Counted from the first letter of the stretch, positions 26,631 to 39,793 are shown. The stretch: DNA of 64,000 nucleotides from Pseudoneobacillus sp052180215 (GCF_052180215.1 NZ_CP197471.1:1-64000); one strand, 5' to 3'. A program made the numbers and translations. The notes: a model not told the origin generated them from the sequence alone.

Positions 26631-28808
26631 TTGGAACAAACCATTGAAAAGAAAGATATATTGTTAAAGCAAATTGCTCAGGAACAAAACTTATCATTAA
26701 AGCAGGTTAGAAATGTTATTGAGTTATTGGAAGACGGTAATACAGTTCCGTTTATTGCCCGCTATCGAAAAGAACAAACCGGTGCTTTGGATGAAGTTCA
26801 AATACGGGATGTTAGTGAAAGATGGCAATACATACAAAACCTTGAGCAACGAAAAGAAGAAGTATTACGGATTATAACAGAACAAGGAAAATTGACGGAC
26901 GAACTACAGCAACAAATCAATAAATCAACCAAACTACAGGAAGTAGAAGATCTTTATCGCCCTTACAAACAGAAAAAACGGACAAGAGCCACCATTGCAA
27001 AGGAAAAAGGACTAGAACCGCTAGCGGAATGGTTAATGTCTTTTCCGGATAACGGAAGTGTGGAAACGAAAGCTCAAGAGTTCTTATCTTCAGAAAAAGA
27101 AGTATCAACGGTTGAGGAAGCTATTGCAGGGGCAAAAGATATTATTGCGGAATGGATTGCGGATGATGCAACAAGCCGAAAATGGATAAGACACGAAACG
27201 TATAAAAACGCAATGATTGAAACAAGTATCAAAGATGAGGAGAAAGATGAAAAAAAGATCTTTGAAATGTATTACCAATACGAAGAACCTGTTTCTAAAA
27301 TTGTACCCCATAGAATTTTAGCTTTAAATCGAGGTGAGAAGGAAGAGGTTTTAAAGGTAGCCGTAAAGCCGCCAGTTGAATCAATCATCACCTTCTTAAA
27401 TAAAAAATGGATTAAAAATCCTCATGCCATATCCTCACCCCAGGTAACAGAAGCAATTGAGGATAGTTATAAGCGTCTCATTCAATCATCGATTGAAAGA
27501 GAAATCCGCAGTGAATTAACAGAAAAAGCGGAAGGACAAGCCATCCATATTTTCTCTGAGAATCTGAGAAATCTATTATTGCAGCCACCTTTAAAAGGGA
27601 AGATCGTATTAGGAGTAGACCCTGCTTATCGTACAGGTTGTAAGTTAGCTGTTGTGGATGATACAGGGAAGGTTCTAAAAATCGATGTGATTTATCCGCA
27701 TCCACCTGTTTCCAAAACAGATATAGCTAAAAAGAAAACATTAGACATTATCAATGAATATAAAGTGGAAATGGTCGCGATTGGTAATGGGACAGCTTCA
27801 AGAGAAACAGAGCAATTTATTGCAGAACTTTTAAAAGAAGTAAAACATGAGATTTATTACCTAATTGTCAATGAAGCTGGAGCAAGTGTATATTCTGCCT
27901 CTGATTTAGCACGCGAGGAATTCCCACACTTCCAAGTAGAGGAACGAAGTGCAGTCTCAATTGCTCGAAGACTGCAAGATCCATTAGCAGAGCTTGTGAA
28001 AATTGATCCAAAATCAGTTGGAGTAGGGCAATATCAGCATGATGTCTCTCAAAAAAAGCTATCTGAATCCTTAACTTTTGTGGTAGAAACAGCTGTTAAC
28101 CAAGTGGGAGTGAATGTGAATACTGCTTCCTCATCATTACTACAATATGTGGCAGGTTTATCAAAATCAGTGGCCAACAATATTGTGAAGAAGAGAGAAG
28201 AAGAAGGGAAATTCGAAAAAAGAGATCAACTTAAGAAAATTCCTCGACTTGGGGCGAAGACATACGAACAAGCAATCGGTTTCTTACGTGTATTAGATGG
28301 AAAAGAACCTCTTGATCGAACAGGTATCCATCCTGAAAATTATCAGGTGGTTAAAAATCTATTGAAAAAATACGGCTTTACGACAAAGGACTTAGGTACC
28401 GAACAATTAAGAGGAGCATTACAATCGATTCATGTTTCCGAAGTAGCGGCTGAGCTTTCCATAGGGGAACTGACCTTAAAGGATATTATCGATGCTTTAG
28501 TAAGACCAGAACGTGATCCACGCGATGAACTACCTGCACCATTATTGAAAAAGGACGTTCTTAAGCTTGAAGATCTTCAGCCTGGTATGGAGTTACAAGG
28601 CACTGTTCGAAATGTTGTGGATTTTGGAGCTTTTGTGGATATTGGAGTAAAACAAGATGGTCTTGTTCATATTTCCAAGTTAACAAACAAATTTGTCAAA
28701 CATCCTTTAGATATCGTTTCAGTAGGAGATATTGTTACCGTTTGGGTAGATTCGATCGATAAACAAAAAGGGCGTGTTTCCTTAACCATGCTCCCTCCAA
28801 ATAAATAG
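26631..28808 (+). CDS. tex: Tex-family RNA-binding transcription accessory protein
   Basis: A 725-residue Tex protein (ydcI in B. subtilis). Domains in order: helical N-terminus with TVPFIARYRKEQTGALDE, YqgF/RNase H-like domain (LGVDPAYRTGCKLAVVD, about 325-450), helix-hairpin-helix repeats (NTASSSLLQYVAGLS, KKIPRLGAKTYEQAIGFLR), and a C-terminal S1 domain (GMELQGTVRNVVDFGAFVDIGV). The start is TTG after GGAGGT. Role in transcription or RNA handling is known only in outline for the family. Confidence 0.94.
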   Translation: MEQTIEKKDILLKQIAQEQNLSLKQVRNVIELLEDGNTVPFIARYRKEQTGALDEVQIRDVSERWQYIQNLEQRKEEVLRIITEQGKLTDELQQQINKSTKLQEVEDLYRPYKQKKRTRATIAKEKGLEPLAEWLMSFPDNGSVETKAQEFLSSEKEVSTVEEAIAGAKDIIAEWIADDATSRKWIRHETYKNAMIETSIKDEEKDEKKIFEMYYQYEEPVSKIVPHRILALNRGEKEEVLKVAVKPPVESIITFLNKKWIKNPHAISSPQVTEAIEDSYKRLIQSSIEREIRSELTEKAEGQAIHIFSENLRNLLLQPPLKGKIVLGVDPAYRTGCKLAVVDDTGKVLKIDVIYPHPPVSKTDIAKKKTLDIINEYKVEMVAIGNGTASRETEQFIAELLKEVKHEIYYLIVNEAGASVYSASDLAREEFPHFQVEERSAVSIARRLQDPLAELVKIDPKSVGVGQYQHDVSQKKLSESLTFVVETAVNQVGVNVNTASSSLLQYVAGLSKSVANNIVKKREEEGKFEKRDQLKKIPRLGAKTYEQAIGFLRVLDGKEPLDRTGIHPENYQVVKNLLKKYGFTTKDLGTEQLRGALQSIHVSEVAAELSIGELTLKDIIDALVRPERDPRDELPAPLLKKDVLKLEDLQPGMELQGTVRNVVDFGAFVDIGVKQDGLVHISKLTNKFVKHPLDIVSVGDIVTVWVDSIDKQKGRVSLTMLPPNK

Positions 28809-28819
28809 TCGAATAAAAG

Positions 28820-28858
28820 AAGAACTGACTCTGGAATAGTAGAGTCAGTTCTTTATCT
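28820..28858 (+). terminator. Intrinsic terminator of tex
   Basis: Perfect stem AAGAACTGACTCT / AGAGTCAGTTCTT with a short loop, then TATCTTT. The converging cmpA gene may use it too. Confidence 0.85.
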
Positions 28859-28972
28859 TTACGAACAGTTCTTTTTTCTATAGAAAAACCAGCATTGATT
28901 AAGTAGTTTAATTTGATATCGATTTTTTTCGAAAAATGCCTTTTTCATTTGATTTTGGAACCAAGTAGGCAT
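28859..28972 (-). CDS. cmpA: Cortex morphogenetic protein CmpA (37 aa)
   Basis: A 37-residue protein starting MPTWFQNQMKKAFFEK and ending FFYRKKNCS, with NRYQIKLLNQCW between. This is close to B. subtilis CmpA, which acts in the mother cell as a checkpoint between coat and cortex assembly by aiding SpoIVA turnover. It lies on the minus strand between tex and sprT, exactly as in B. subtilis. A strong AAGGAGG ribosome site precedes it. It is good evidence that the host forms spores. Confidence 0.93.
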   Translation of the reverse strand: MPTWFQNQMKKAFFEKNRYQIKLLNQCWFFYRKKNCS

Positions 28973-29089
28973 ATAGGAACCTCCTTAACTAAGATGTATA
29001 TGTTGCAGGAGTTAGTGATTTTAAATATTTTCTAAAATGACTGAGTTTTAGTGTGTAATACCCTATGCTTTATTAAGCCGACAATATTT

Positions 29090-29282
29090 AAATTTAGCGG
29101 ACACACGATCCGTTATATTGTGAAAAATGGTTGTTTTTAGAAGATTAGCGGACTATAGTTCCGCTATCGTACTTAAAGAATGCCTTATTACACTGAAATA
29201 TAGTGAATAACGGAACCTGTGTCCTTTAAACTCGAGAAAATCGTGAATATTGCCGAATTAGCGGAATGTGTGTCCTTTAAAT
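29090..29282. repeat. Second cluster of GTGTCC/CGGAA intergenic repeats
   Basis: The gap 28973-29382 holds copies at about 29093-29116, 29143-29168 (diverged), 29206-29230 and 29256-29281. The last two share CGGAA.(C/G)TGTGTCCTTTAAA. The family also occurs at 9019-9154. Nothing else is recognised in the gap. Confidence 0.75.
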
Positions 29283-29382
29283 TCCACACTAACGGTTAAT
29301 ATAGTCATGATTTAAAATAAATAGGTATTTATAATATATGCTATAATAGTTTGTCACGTTCTTGTAAAAAGGAGGAAGCGAA

Positions 29383-29856
29383 ATGAATGAACAAGATTTA
29401 CAATTACTAGTCGAGAAGATTTCTCTAAACTATTTTCAAAAACCATTTCGCCACCAAGCTACCTTTAATTCAAGATTAAAAACAACGGGCGGAAGATACT
29501 TATTACATTCGCATAATATTGAATTAAATAAGAGATATTACGAACAATTAGGTTTAGAAGAATTAATCGGAATCATTAAACATGAATTATGTCATTATCA
29601 CCTTCACTTAGAAAAGAAGGGATATAAACATCAAGATCCTGATTTTAAAAAGTTAATGAAACAAGTGGGTGCTCCGCGATTTTGTAAACAACTTCCGGAA
29701 AGACCTAAAACGAATCGAAGCTTAAAGCTTTATGTATATACTTGTTCTGATTGTTCTTTGGTTTTTAAACGTAGGAGAGCTGTTAATATACAAAAATATG
29801 TTTGTGGAAAATGTAAAGGAAAGCTAAAAAAGGTATCGGTGTTGACAACCGACTAA
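29383..29856 (+). CDS. sprT: SprT-like zinc metalloprotease-fold protein
   Basis: A 157-residue SprT-like protein (ydcK in B. subtilis). The zinc site HELCHYHLH (HExxH) lies near residue 67, and a C-terminal zinc ribbon has CSDC and CGKC. Eukaryotic relatives degrade DNA-protein crosslinks; the bacterial role is not known. AAAGGAGG precedes the ATG. Confidence 0.9.
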   Translation: MNEQDLQLLVEKISLNYFQKPFRHQATFNSRLKTTGGRYLLHSHNIELNKRYYEQLGLEELIGIIKHELCHYHLHLEKKGYKHQDPDFKKLMKQVGAPRFCKQLPERPKTNRSLKLYVYTCSDCSLVFKRRRAVNIQKYVCGKCKGKLKKVSVLTTD

Positions 29857-30042
29857 TCTATTTGTTAGAATCACATTCTGTTGTTTAAAAAACAGCAGTC
29901 GTTTTTTGTAGGAGATTAAAAAGGGTTATTTTTACTCCTTGACTTTCCTAGTCGTCATTTTTATAATATAAAGAGTCGACAGGGACAAGTAAGCTTAAAC
30001 TGTTGTCGATATTTAGAAAAGTAAGAATTACCATATTAATAT

Positions 30043-30117
30043 TCCGCAGTAGCTCAGTGGTAGAGCATTCGGCTGTTAACCGAACGGTCGTAGGTTCGAG
30101 TCCTACCTGCGGAGCCA
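30043..30117 (+). tRNA. tRNA-Asn (GTT)
   Basis: Cloverleaf with acceptor TCCGCAG/CTGCGGA, anticodon loop CTGTTAA and TTCGAGT T-loop. 3' GCCA is encoded. First of an eleven-gene array that corresponds to the B. subtilis trnS array plus the tRNAs before an rRNA operon. Confidence 0.95.
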
Positions 30118-30122
30118 TTTTT

Positions 30123-30213
30123 GGGGAAGTACTCAAGAGGCTGAAGAGGCGCCCCTGCTAAGGGTGTAGGTCGGGTAACCGGCGCGAGGGTTCAAATCCC
30201 TCCTTCTCCGCCA
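30123..30213 (+). tRNA. tRNA-Ser (GCT)
   Basis: Class II tRNA with a long variable arm; acceptor GGGGAAG/CTTCTCC with one G-U pair, anticodon loop CTGCTAA, CCA encoded. Confidence 0.95.
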
Positions 30214-30222
30214 TTTAATTAA

Positions 30223-30294
30223 GGCCCATTGGTCAAGCGGTTAAGACACCGCCCTTTCACGGCGGTAACACGGGTTCGAATCCCGTATGGGTCA
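30223..30294 (+). tRNA. tRNA-Glu (TTC)
   Basis: Acceptor GGCCCAT/ATGGGTC, anticodon loop CTTTCAC. After the discriminator A comes TCCA, so CCA is not encoded in register and must be added. Confidence 0.95.
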
Positions 30295-30300
30295 TCCATT

Positions 30301-30332
30301 TAGCGACTCTATAGTTTACTATTGAGTCGCTA
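30301..30332 (+). other. Inverted repeat after tRNA-Glu
   Basis: Nine-base arms TAGCGACTC / GAGTCGCTA around a 14-base loop. No T run follows, so it is more likely a processing or recombination feature than a terminator. Confidence 0.5.
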
Positions 30333-30357
30333 TCTATTCTATATTAAAACTTATTCT

Positions 30358-30502
30358 GGTCCCGTGGTGTAGCGACGAGCGACACTTCAATGGATATGCT
30401 CCGAGTTGTCTCGACGCATTTACCTCCTCGAATTAACTCGTAGAGGAAGAGACAGTTAACGATTGCAAACCTAGTGCAGGTTTAAAACTTTAAATTCATT
30501 CT
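30358..30502 (+). pseudogene. Broken tRNA-Asp 5' fragment with structured insert, copy 1
   Basis: The first 17 bases equal the tRNA-Asp 5' end (GGTCCCGTGGTGTAGCG); then unrelated sequence with hairpin CGAG-TTGT-CTCG and pairing CCTCC...GTAGAGG, GTCTC...GAGAC; then GTTAAC, which is how the D-arm would continue, and a degenerate tail. The intact tRNA-Asp starts 145 bases downstream. A matching copy precedes the other tRNA-Asp at 36700. Confidence 0.7.
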
Positions 30503-30578
30503 GGTCCCGTGGTGTAGCGGTTAACATGCCTGCCTGTCACGCAGGAGATCGCGGGTTCGATTCCCGTCGGGACCGCCA
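30503..30578 (+). tRNA. tRNA-Asp (GTC), copy 1
   Basis: Acceptor GGTCCCG/CGGGACC, anticodon loop CTGTCAC, GCCA encoded. Identical to the copy at 36700-36775. Confidence 0.96.
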
Positions 30579-30587
30579 TTATTTTGT

Positions 30588-30662
30588 TGGGCTATAGCCA
30601 AGCGGTAAGGCATCGCACTTTGACTGCGACATGCGTAGGTTCAAATCCTGCTAGCCCAGCCA
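30588..30662 (+). tRNA. tRNA-Gln (TTG)
   Basis: Acceptor TGGGCTA/TAGCCCA, anticodon loop CTTTGAC, GCCA encoded. Confidence 0.95.
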
Positions 30663-30669
30663 TTTAAAT

Positions 30670-30745
30670 GAGCCATTAGCTCAGTCGGTAGAGCATCTGA
30701 CTTTTAATCAGAGGGTCGAAGGTTCGAGTCCTTCATGGCTCACCA
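30670..30745 (+). tRNA. tRNA-Lys (TTT)
   Basis: Acceptor GAGCCAT/ATGGCTC, anticodon loop CTTTTAA, ACCA encoded. Confidence 0.96.
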
Positions 30746-30779
30746 GTTTTTTGTTTAACTAAAAAACTATTTTTTATAT

Positions 30780-30864
30780 GCGGGTGTGGCGGAATTGGCA
30801 GACGCACCAGACTTAGGATCTGGCGCCGCAAGGCGTGGGGGTTCGACTCCCTTCACCCGCACCA
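30780..30864 (+). tRNA. tRNA-Leu (TAG)
   Basis: Class II tRNA, acceptor GCGGGTG/CACCCGC, anticodon loop CTTAGGA, ACCA encoded. Confidence 0.95.
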
Positions 30865-30949
30865 ATAACTTCATTGTTTTTACCAAGTGTTTACACTTGA
30901 ATAGAATGCGATGATTTGTTATGATTAATGATGTTCTTAATTTATACAT

Positions 30950-31035
<86 letters not shown>

Positions 31036-31054
31036 AATAATATAAAATTAAGTG

Positions 31055-31083
31055 TTGACATTAAAATCTTAAAATGGTATGAT
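31055..31083 (+). promoter_or_regulatory. Strong SigA-type promoter before tRNA-Arg and the rRNA operon
   Basis: TTGACA (31055-31060), a 17-base spacer, then TATGAT (31078-31083). It drives tRNA-Arg-Pro-Gly and probably the rRNA genes that follow without a visible terminator. Confidence 0.85.
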
Positions 31084-31112
31084 GGTTAAGTCGCTTTTTT
31101 AAGAACTAATAT

Positions 31113-31189
<77 letters not shown>

Positions 31190-31195
31190 TAATAT

Positions 31196-31272
31196 CGGGA
31201 AGTAGCTCAGCTTGGTAGAGCACTTGGTTTGGGACCAAGGGGTCGCAGGTTCGAATCCTGTCTTCCCGACCA
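31196..31272 (+). tRNA. tRNA-Pro (TGG)
   Basis: Acceptor CGGGAAG/CTTCCCG, anticodon loop TTTGGGA, ACCA encoded. Confidence 0.96.
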
Positions 31273-31292
31273 GTAGGACATTAATTAAATAT

Positions 31293-31366
31293 GCGGGTGT
31301 AGTTTAATGGTAAAACCTCAGCCTTCCAAGCTGATGTCGTGAGTTCGATTCTCATCACCCGCTCCA
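31293..31366 (+). tRNA. tRNA-Gly (TCC)
   Basis: Acceptor GCGGGTG/CACCCGC, anticodon loop CTTCCAA, TCCA encoded. Confidence 0.95.
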
Positions 31367-31370
31367 AAAA

Positions 31371-31390
31371 TTGCTCTTTGAAAACTAAAC
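31371..31390 (+). promoter_or_regulatory. rRNA boxA-type antitermination sequence (leader)
   Basis: TTGCTCTTTGAAAACTAAAC upstream of 16S; a related TTGTTCCTTGAAAACTAGAT occurs in the 16S-23S spacer at 33144-33163. Such Nus-factor sites keep rRNA transcripts free of early termination. Confidence 0.7.
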
Positions 31391-31474
31391 AACCAAACAT
31401 TAACAAAGGTAAGGCTTCTATTATAGAAGTTTTTAAAAAAAGCCAGAGTAAACTTTATGAGCTATATCAAACAC

Positions 31475-33031
<1,557 letters not shown>

Positions 33032-33247
33032 AATATAAGTGACCATTGGTCACAAAAAAACATTTAAATCTTTGGTGTTAATTGTTTGGTGTTTAGTTTT
33101 GAGAGAGCAATCTCTCGGTAGCTATTTAGGTAGCTACTACTACTTGTTCCTTGAAAACTAGATAATCGTATAGAAGAAACCAAGTAAAAACCGAGTAATT
33201 GCCATTTTAGTTTCTCTCTTATTTTATAGTAAGAGAATTAACCTTTA

Positions 33248-36183
<2,936 letters not shown>

Positions 36184-36301
36184 AAACATTTGGATATCCA
36201 AATAGGCAAACTCGTTTTTACTTCTTCTAATACATTATCTAGTTTTGAGGGAACAAGACTTTGTCACGTAAGTGAAAAGAGTTTACCTCAAAAAAATACA
36301 G

Positions 36302-36418
<117 letters not shown>

Positions 36419-36462
36419 GTATTTATACTATAATTATATGATGGGAATTTTATTATTATCGA

Positions 36463-36536
<74 letters not shown>

Positions 36537-36553
36537 TAATCCATCTAAAATAA

Positions 36554-36699
36554 GGTCCCGTGGTGTAGCGACGAGCGATACTACAATGAGTTTACTTCGA
36601 GTTGTCTCGACGCATTTACCTCTTCGAATTAACTAGTAGAGGAAGAGACAGTTAACGATTGCAAACCTAGTGCAGGTTTAAAATTTTATCATCTATAGT
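36554..36699 (+). pseudogene. Broken tRNA-Asp 5' fragment with structured insert, copy 2
   Basis: Same layout as 30358-30502: GGTCCCGTGGTGTAGCG, an insert with the CGAG-TTGT-CTCG hairpin and CCTC...GAGG pairing, GTTAAC, then a conserved GATTGCAAACCTAGTGCAGG. The two copies differ at scattered bases in the insert but share the tRNA-like ends and the hairpins. The intact tRNA-Asp starts at 36700. Confidence 0.7.
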
Positions 36700-36775
36700 G
36701 GTCCCGTGGTGTAGCGGTTAACATGCCTGCCTGTCACGCAGGAGATCGCGGGTTCGATTCCCGTCGGGACCGCCA
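36700..36775 (+). tRNA. tRNA-Asp (GTC), copy 2
   Basis: Identical to the copy at 30503-30578, with GCCA encoded. Confidence 0.96.
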
Positions 36776-36796
36776 TTTTTAATAGAGAACTAGTTT

Positions 36797-36822
36797 GCGA
36801 AACAAGTGTTTCGTTTTTTTTA
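36797..36822 (+). terminator. Intrinsic terminator of the rRNA/tRNA operon
   Basis: GCGAAAC / GTTTCG stem with an AAGT-like loop followed by eight T. Confidence 0.85.
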
Positions 36823-36905
36823 TGTCTTTTTAATGAAAATGGATGTTATATCTCGTTTTTTTGCTCAAATTCAAAAAATCATGTAAACTACATATAGCTC
36901 ACAAT

Positions 36906-36934
36906 ATCCTTAGGAAAGATCCTAAGGATTTTTT
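36906..36934 (+). terminator. Terminator or attenuator just upstream of tsaE
   Basis: Perfect ten-base stem ATCCTTAGGA / TCCTAAGGAT with a four-base loop and TTTTTT. A possible promoter (TTGCTC, 17 bases, TAAACT, at about 36862-36890) lies before it, so it could regulate tsaE by attenuation. Confidence 0.75.
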
Positions 36935-36973
36935 ATACTTCATTACTTTGAATGAATTAGGTGATTAGTAAAA

Positions 36974-37423
36974 ATGAATTTTCAATATATATCTAAAAGT
37001 GCTGAGGAAACAAAGGTATTTGCCCAAAGCTTAGCAAAACTTTTAAAACCTGGTGATGTTATTGCCTTAGAAGGTGATTTAGGTGCAGGTAAAACCACAT
37101 TTACAAAGGGATTAGCTGAGGGTCTGGGAATCAAGAGAAATGTAAATAGCCCCACTTTTACGATTATAAAAGAGTATCAAGGAAATTTACCTTTATATCA
37201 TATGGATGTTTATCGTTTAGAGGATATCTATGAAGACTTAGGTTTTGATGAATATTTTGAGGGTGCTGGTGTTACGGTTGTTGAATGGGCACACTTAATA
37301 AAAGATCAACTTCCAACGCAAATATTAACGATTTATCTTACACATGATGATGGAAATCGAAAAATAACATTAACCCCTTCCGGAAATCGATATGAGGAAC
37401 TTTGTAAGGAGATTTTTTCATGA
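36974..37423 (+). CDS. tsaE: tRNA threonylcarbamoyladenosine biosynthesis ATPase TsaE
   Basis: A 149-residue P-loop ATPase needed for the t6A modification of tRNAs reading ANN codons. Walker A is GDLGAGKTTFTKG (about 35-43), and the conserved NSPTFTIIKEY and YHMDVYRL segments follow. It overlaps tsaB by four bases. In B. subtilis thiL precedes it; here thiL is absent and the rRNA operon is directly upstream. Confidence 0.95.
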   Translation: MNFQYISKSAEETKVFAQSLAKLLKPGDVIALEGDLGAGKTTFTKGLAEGLGIKRNVNSPTFTIIKEYQGNLPLYHMDVYRLEDIYEDLGFDEYFEGAGVTVVEWAHLIKDQLPTQILTIYLTHDDGNRKITLTPSGNRYEELCKEIFS

Positions 37424-38127
37424 GTATATTAGCGATTGATACTTCTAATTACACATTGGGTGTTGCTTTATTAGAAGAAGATAAAGTGATTGGTGAATAT
37501 ATAACAAATGTAAAAGTGAATCATTCTATCCGTGCTATGCCTGCCATCCAAGCATTAATGAAGGACTGTGGCATAGCTCCAAATCAATTAACCAAGATTG
37601 TTGTAGCTAAAGGCCCAGGTTCCTATACAGGAGTGAGAATTGGCGTAACCATTGCCAAAACACTTGCTTGGAGTCTAAATATTCCTATAGTTGGAATTTC
37701 AAGTTTAGAAATATTAGCTGCCAATACCGGAAGATATTTTAAAGGTTATATCTCACCTTTATTTGATGCTAGAAGAGGACAGATATATACAGGATTATAT
37801 CAATATCAAAATGGACATTTAGAAACCATAATGCCCGACCAAAATATTCTTACAATAGACTGGGTAGAGAAATTAAGGACCTTAAATGAACCCATTTTAT
37901 TTGTAGGTAATGATTTACCTATTCATCAAGAGGCAATAGAGCTTGCATTAGGAGAGCAGGCAGTATTTGCGAGTATAACAGAAAATAATCCACGACCAGC
38001 GGAATTAGGATTATTAGGAAGTAAACGTCCAGTTGAGGACTTACATAGCTTTGTTCCAAACTATATCAGGTTAGCGGAAGCTGAAGTGAAATGGATGGAA
38101 GCTAAAGGTATAAATGAAACTAAATAG
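37420..38127 (+). CDS. tsaB: t6A biosynthesis protein TsaB
   Basis: A 235-residue ASKHA-fold protein that pairs with TsaD. It starts ILAIDTSNYTLGVALL and contains KGPGSYTGVRIGVTIAKTLAW, the hallmark segment. It lacks the metal-binding His pair of TsaD, as expected for the non-catalytic partner. Confidence 0.95.
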   Translation: MSILAIDTSNYTLGVALLEEDKVIGEYITNVKVNHSIRAMPAIQALMKDCGIAPNQLTKIVVAKGPGSYTGVRIGVTIAKTLAWSLNIPIVGISSLEILAANTGRYFKGYISPLFDARRGQIYTGLYQYQNGHLETIMPDQNILTIDWVEKLRTLNEPILFVGNDLPIHQEAIELALGEQAVFASITENNPRPAELGLLGSKRPVEDLHSFVPNYIRLAEAEVKWMEAKGINETK

Positions 38128-38141
38128 TTAGGAAGAGTTCA

Positions 38142-38591
38142 ATGAATGATTCATTAATTTTTAGATTAATGCGGGAAGAGGATATTGATCAAATAGTTGA
38201 AATAGAGAAGCTATCTTTTGCTACTCCTTGGAGCAAAGAATCATTTTATAATGAATTATACAAAAATCAATTTGCTACCTATGTTGTACTAGAAGATGGT
38301 GAAAAAATCATTGGTTACTGTGGTGCATGGATTGTCATAGATGAAGCACATATAACCAATATTGCTGTTCTTCCCGAATATAGAGGGAAAAAGTTAGGAG
38401 AATCTATTCTAACTAAAATCATGGAGGTAGCTAGGGAAATGGGAGCTAAATCCATGACATTAGAAGTACGTGTCACGAATATCGTTGCTCAAAATCTATA
38501 TCGGAAGCTTGGATTTAATAACGGTGGAATACGAAAAAATTATTATACAGATAATCAAGAAGACGCATTAGTAATGTGGGTGAATTTATAA
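38142..38591 (+). CDS. rimI: Ribosomal protein S18 alanine N-acetyltransferase RimI
   Basis: A 149-residue GNAT enzyme. The acetyl-CoA loop reads PEYRGKKLGESIL, and the C-terminal LEVRVTNIVAQNLYRKLGFNNGGIRKNYY is typical of RimI. It sits between tsaB and tsaD, and its stop codon abuts the tsaD start. Confidence 0.93.
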   Translation: MNDSLIFRLMREEDIDQIVEIEKLSFATPWSKESFYNELYKNQFATYVVLEDGEKIIGYCGAWIVIDEAHITNIAVLPEYRGKKLGESILTKIMEVAREMGAKSMTLEVRVTNIVAQNLYRKLGFNNGGIRKNYYTDNQEDALVMWVNL

Positions 38592-39614
38592 ATGGAAAAA
38601 GATCTATATATAATGGGGATTGAGACAAGCTGTGATGAAACAGCAGTAGCGATCATTAAAAATGGTACAGAAATTGTGGCAAACGTTGTTGCTTCTCAAA
38701 TTGAAAGTCACAAAAGATTTGGGGGAGTTGTACCTGAAATTGCTTCACGTCATCACGTAGAACAAATGACCATCGTTTTTGAAGAAGCGATGCAACAAGC
38801 TAATCTCTCCTTAAATCAATTAGATGCAATTGCTGTTACAGAAGGACCAGGTTTAGTTGGTGCTTTATTAATTGGGGTAAATGCTGCCAAAGCCATTGCC
38901 TTTGCACATAACATTCCTTTAGTGGCGGTTCATCATATTGCAGGTCATATTTATGCCAATCGTCTAGTTGAGGAAATGAAGTTTCCTTCATTGTCCCTTG
39001 TTGTTTCTGGTGGGCATACAGAATTAGTATATATGAAAGAACATGGGCATTTTCAAGTCATTGGGGAGACGAGAGATGATGCTGCTGGAGAAGCATATGA
39101 TAAAGTAGCTAGAGTTTTAAATCTGCCTTATCCAGGAGGCCCTCATATTGATCGGTTAGCTCATGAGGGTGAACCAACTATCGATCTACCAAGAGCATGG
39201 TTAGAGAATGACTCTTACGATTTTAGTTTTAGCGGCTTGAAATCAGCTGTAATAAATACAGTTCATAATTTTGCACAACGTGGTGAAGAGATTGCTCCCG
39301 AAAATTTGGCTGCAAGCTTTCAACAAAGTGTCATTGAGGTGTTAGTAACGAAAGCAGTTAGAGCAGCAAAGGAATATGAGGTAAAACAAATCCTTTTAGC
39401 AGGTGGAGTGGCTGCCAATAAAGGATTGCGGGCCGCCTTAAAGGAAGCATTTCTTAAGTTACCAACTGTAGAATTAGTCATTCCTCCGTTATCCCTATGC
39501 ACTGATAATGCGGCGATGATTGCAGCAGCAGGTACGATTATGTATGAAAAAGGTCAACGGGCAGATTTAGCTTTAAATGCAAATCCAGGATTAGACTTAG
39601 AAATCCACAACTAA
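38592..39614 (+). CDS. tsaD: tRNA N6-adenosine threonylcarbamoyltransferase TsaD
   Basis: Catalytic subunit of t6A synthesis, 340 residues. MGIETSCDETAVAII opens the ASKHA fold; HHIAGHIYAN carries the iron-binding His pair; SGGHTELV and LLAGGVAANKGLR are further signatures. Last of a four-gene operon closed by a strong terminator. Formerly gcp. Confidence 0.96.
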   Translation: MEKDLYIMGIETSCDETAVAIIKNGTEIVANVVASQIESHKRFGGVVPEIASRHHVEQMTIVFEEAMQQANLSLNQLDAIAVTEGPGLVGALLIGVNAAKAIAFAHNIPLVAVHHIAGHIYANRLVEEMKFPSLSLVVSGGHTELVYMKEHGHFQVIGETRDDAAGEAYDKVARVLNLPYPGGPHIDRLAHEGEPTIDLPRAWLENDSYDFSFSGLKSAVINTVHNFAQRGEEIAPENLAASFQQSVIEVLVTKAVRAAKEYEVKQILLAGGVAANKGLRAALKEAFLKLPTVELVIPPLSLCTDNAAMIAAAGTIMYEKGQRADLALNANPGLDLEIHN

Positions 39615-39627
39615 AAAATCATATTTT

Positions 39628-39660
39628 AAATCCTCTTTTTAAAAAAGAGGATTTTTTTTT
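39628..39660 (+). terminator. Intrinsic terminator of tsaEB-rimI-tsaD
   Basis: AAATCCTCTTTT / AAAAGAGGATTT stem followed by a long T run. Confidence 0.92.
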
Positions 39661-39793
39661 GTGGATAACTATGAGTTTTACCCACAGTTATGTGGATAAT
39701 GTGTACAATTTCATTTGTTTCTGTGGATAATGTGGAAAAGTCTGTTGATAGCTATTAAATAAACCATTCTATGTTGAATAAAATTGTGGATTA
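39660..39793. promoter_or_regulatory. DnaA-box cluster downstream of tsaD
   Basis: Three perfect TGTGGATAA boxes at 39660-39668, 39691-39699 and 39722-39730. One-mismatch boxes are at 39678-39686 (TTACCCACA, other strand), 39731-39739 (TGTGGAAAA) and 39785-39793 (TGTGGATTA). In B. subtilis the region after this gene (gcp) is one of the DnaA-binding clusters away from oriC. The 39615-39959 gap holds no gene. Confidence 0.85.

Noticed and set aside
30358..30502. Group I intron in tRNA-Asp
   Set aside because: The insert is in the D-arm and far too short, the 3' exon is degenerate, and an intact gene follows.
29948..30949. Minus-strand open frames over the tRNA genes
   Set aside because: They are antisense to tRNA genes and have no support.
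39660..39793. Possible second replication origin
   Set aside because: The boxes match DnaA, but there is no dnaA, dnaN or AT-rich unwinding region next to them; known off-origin clusters explain it better.
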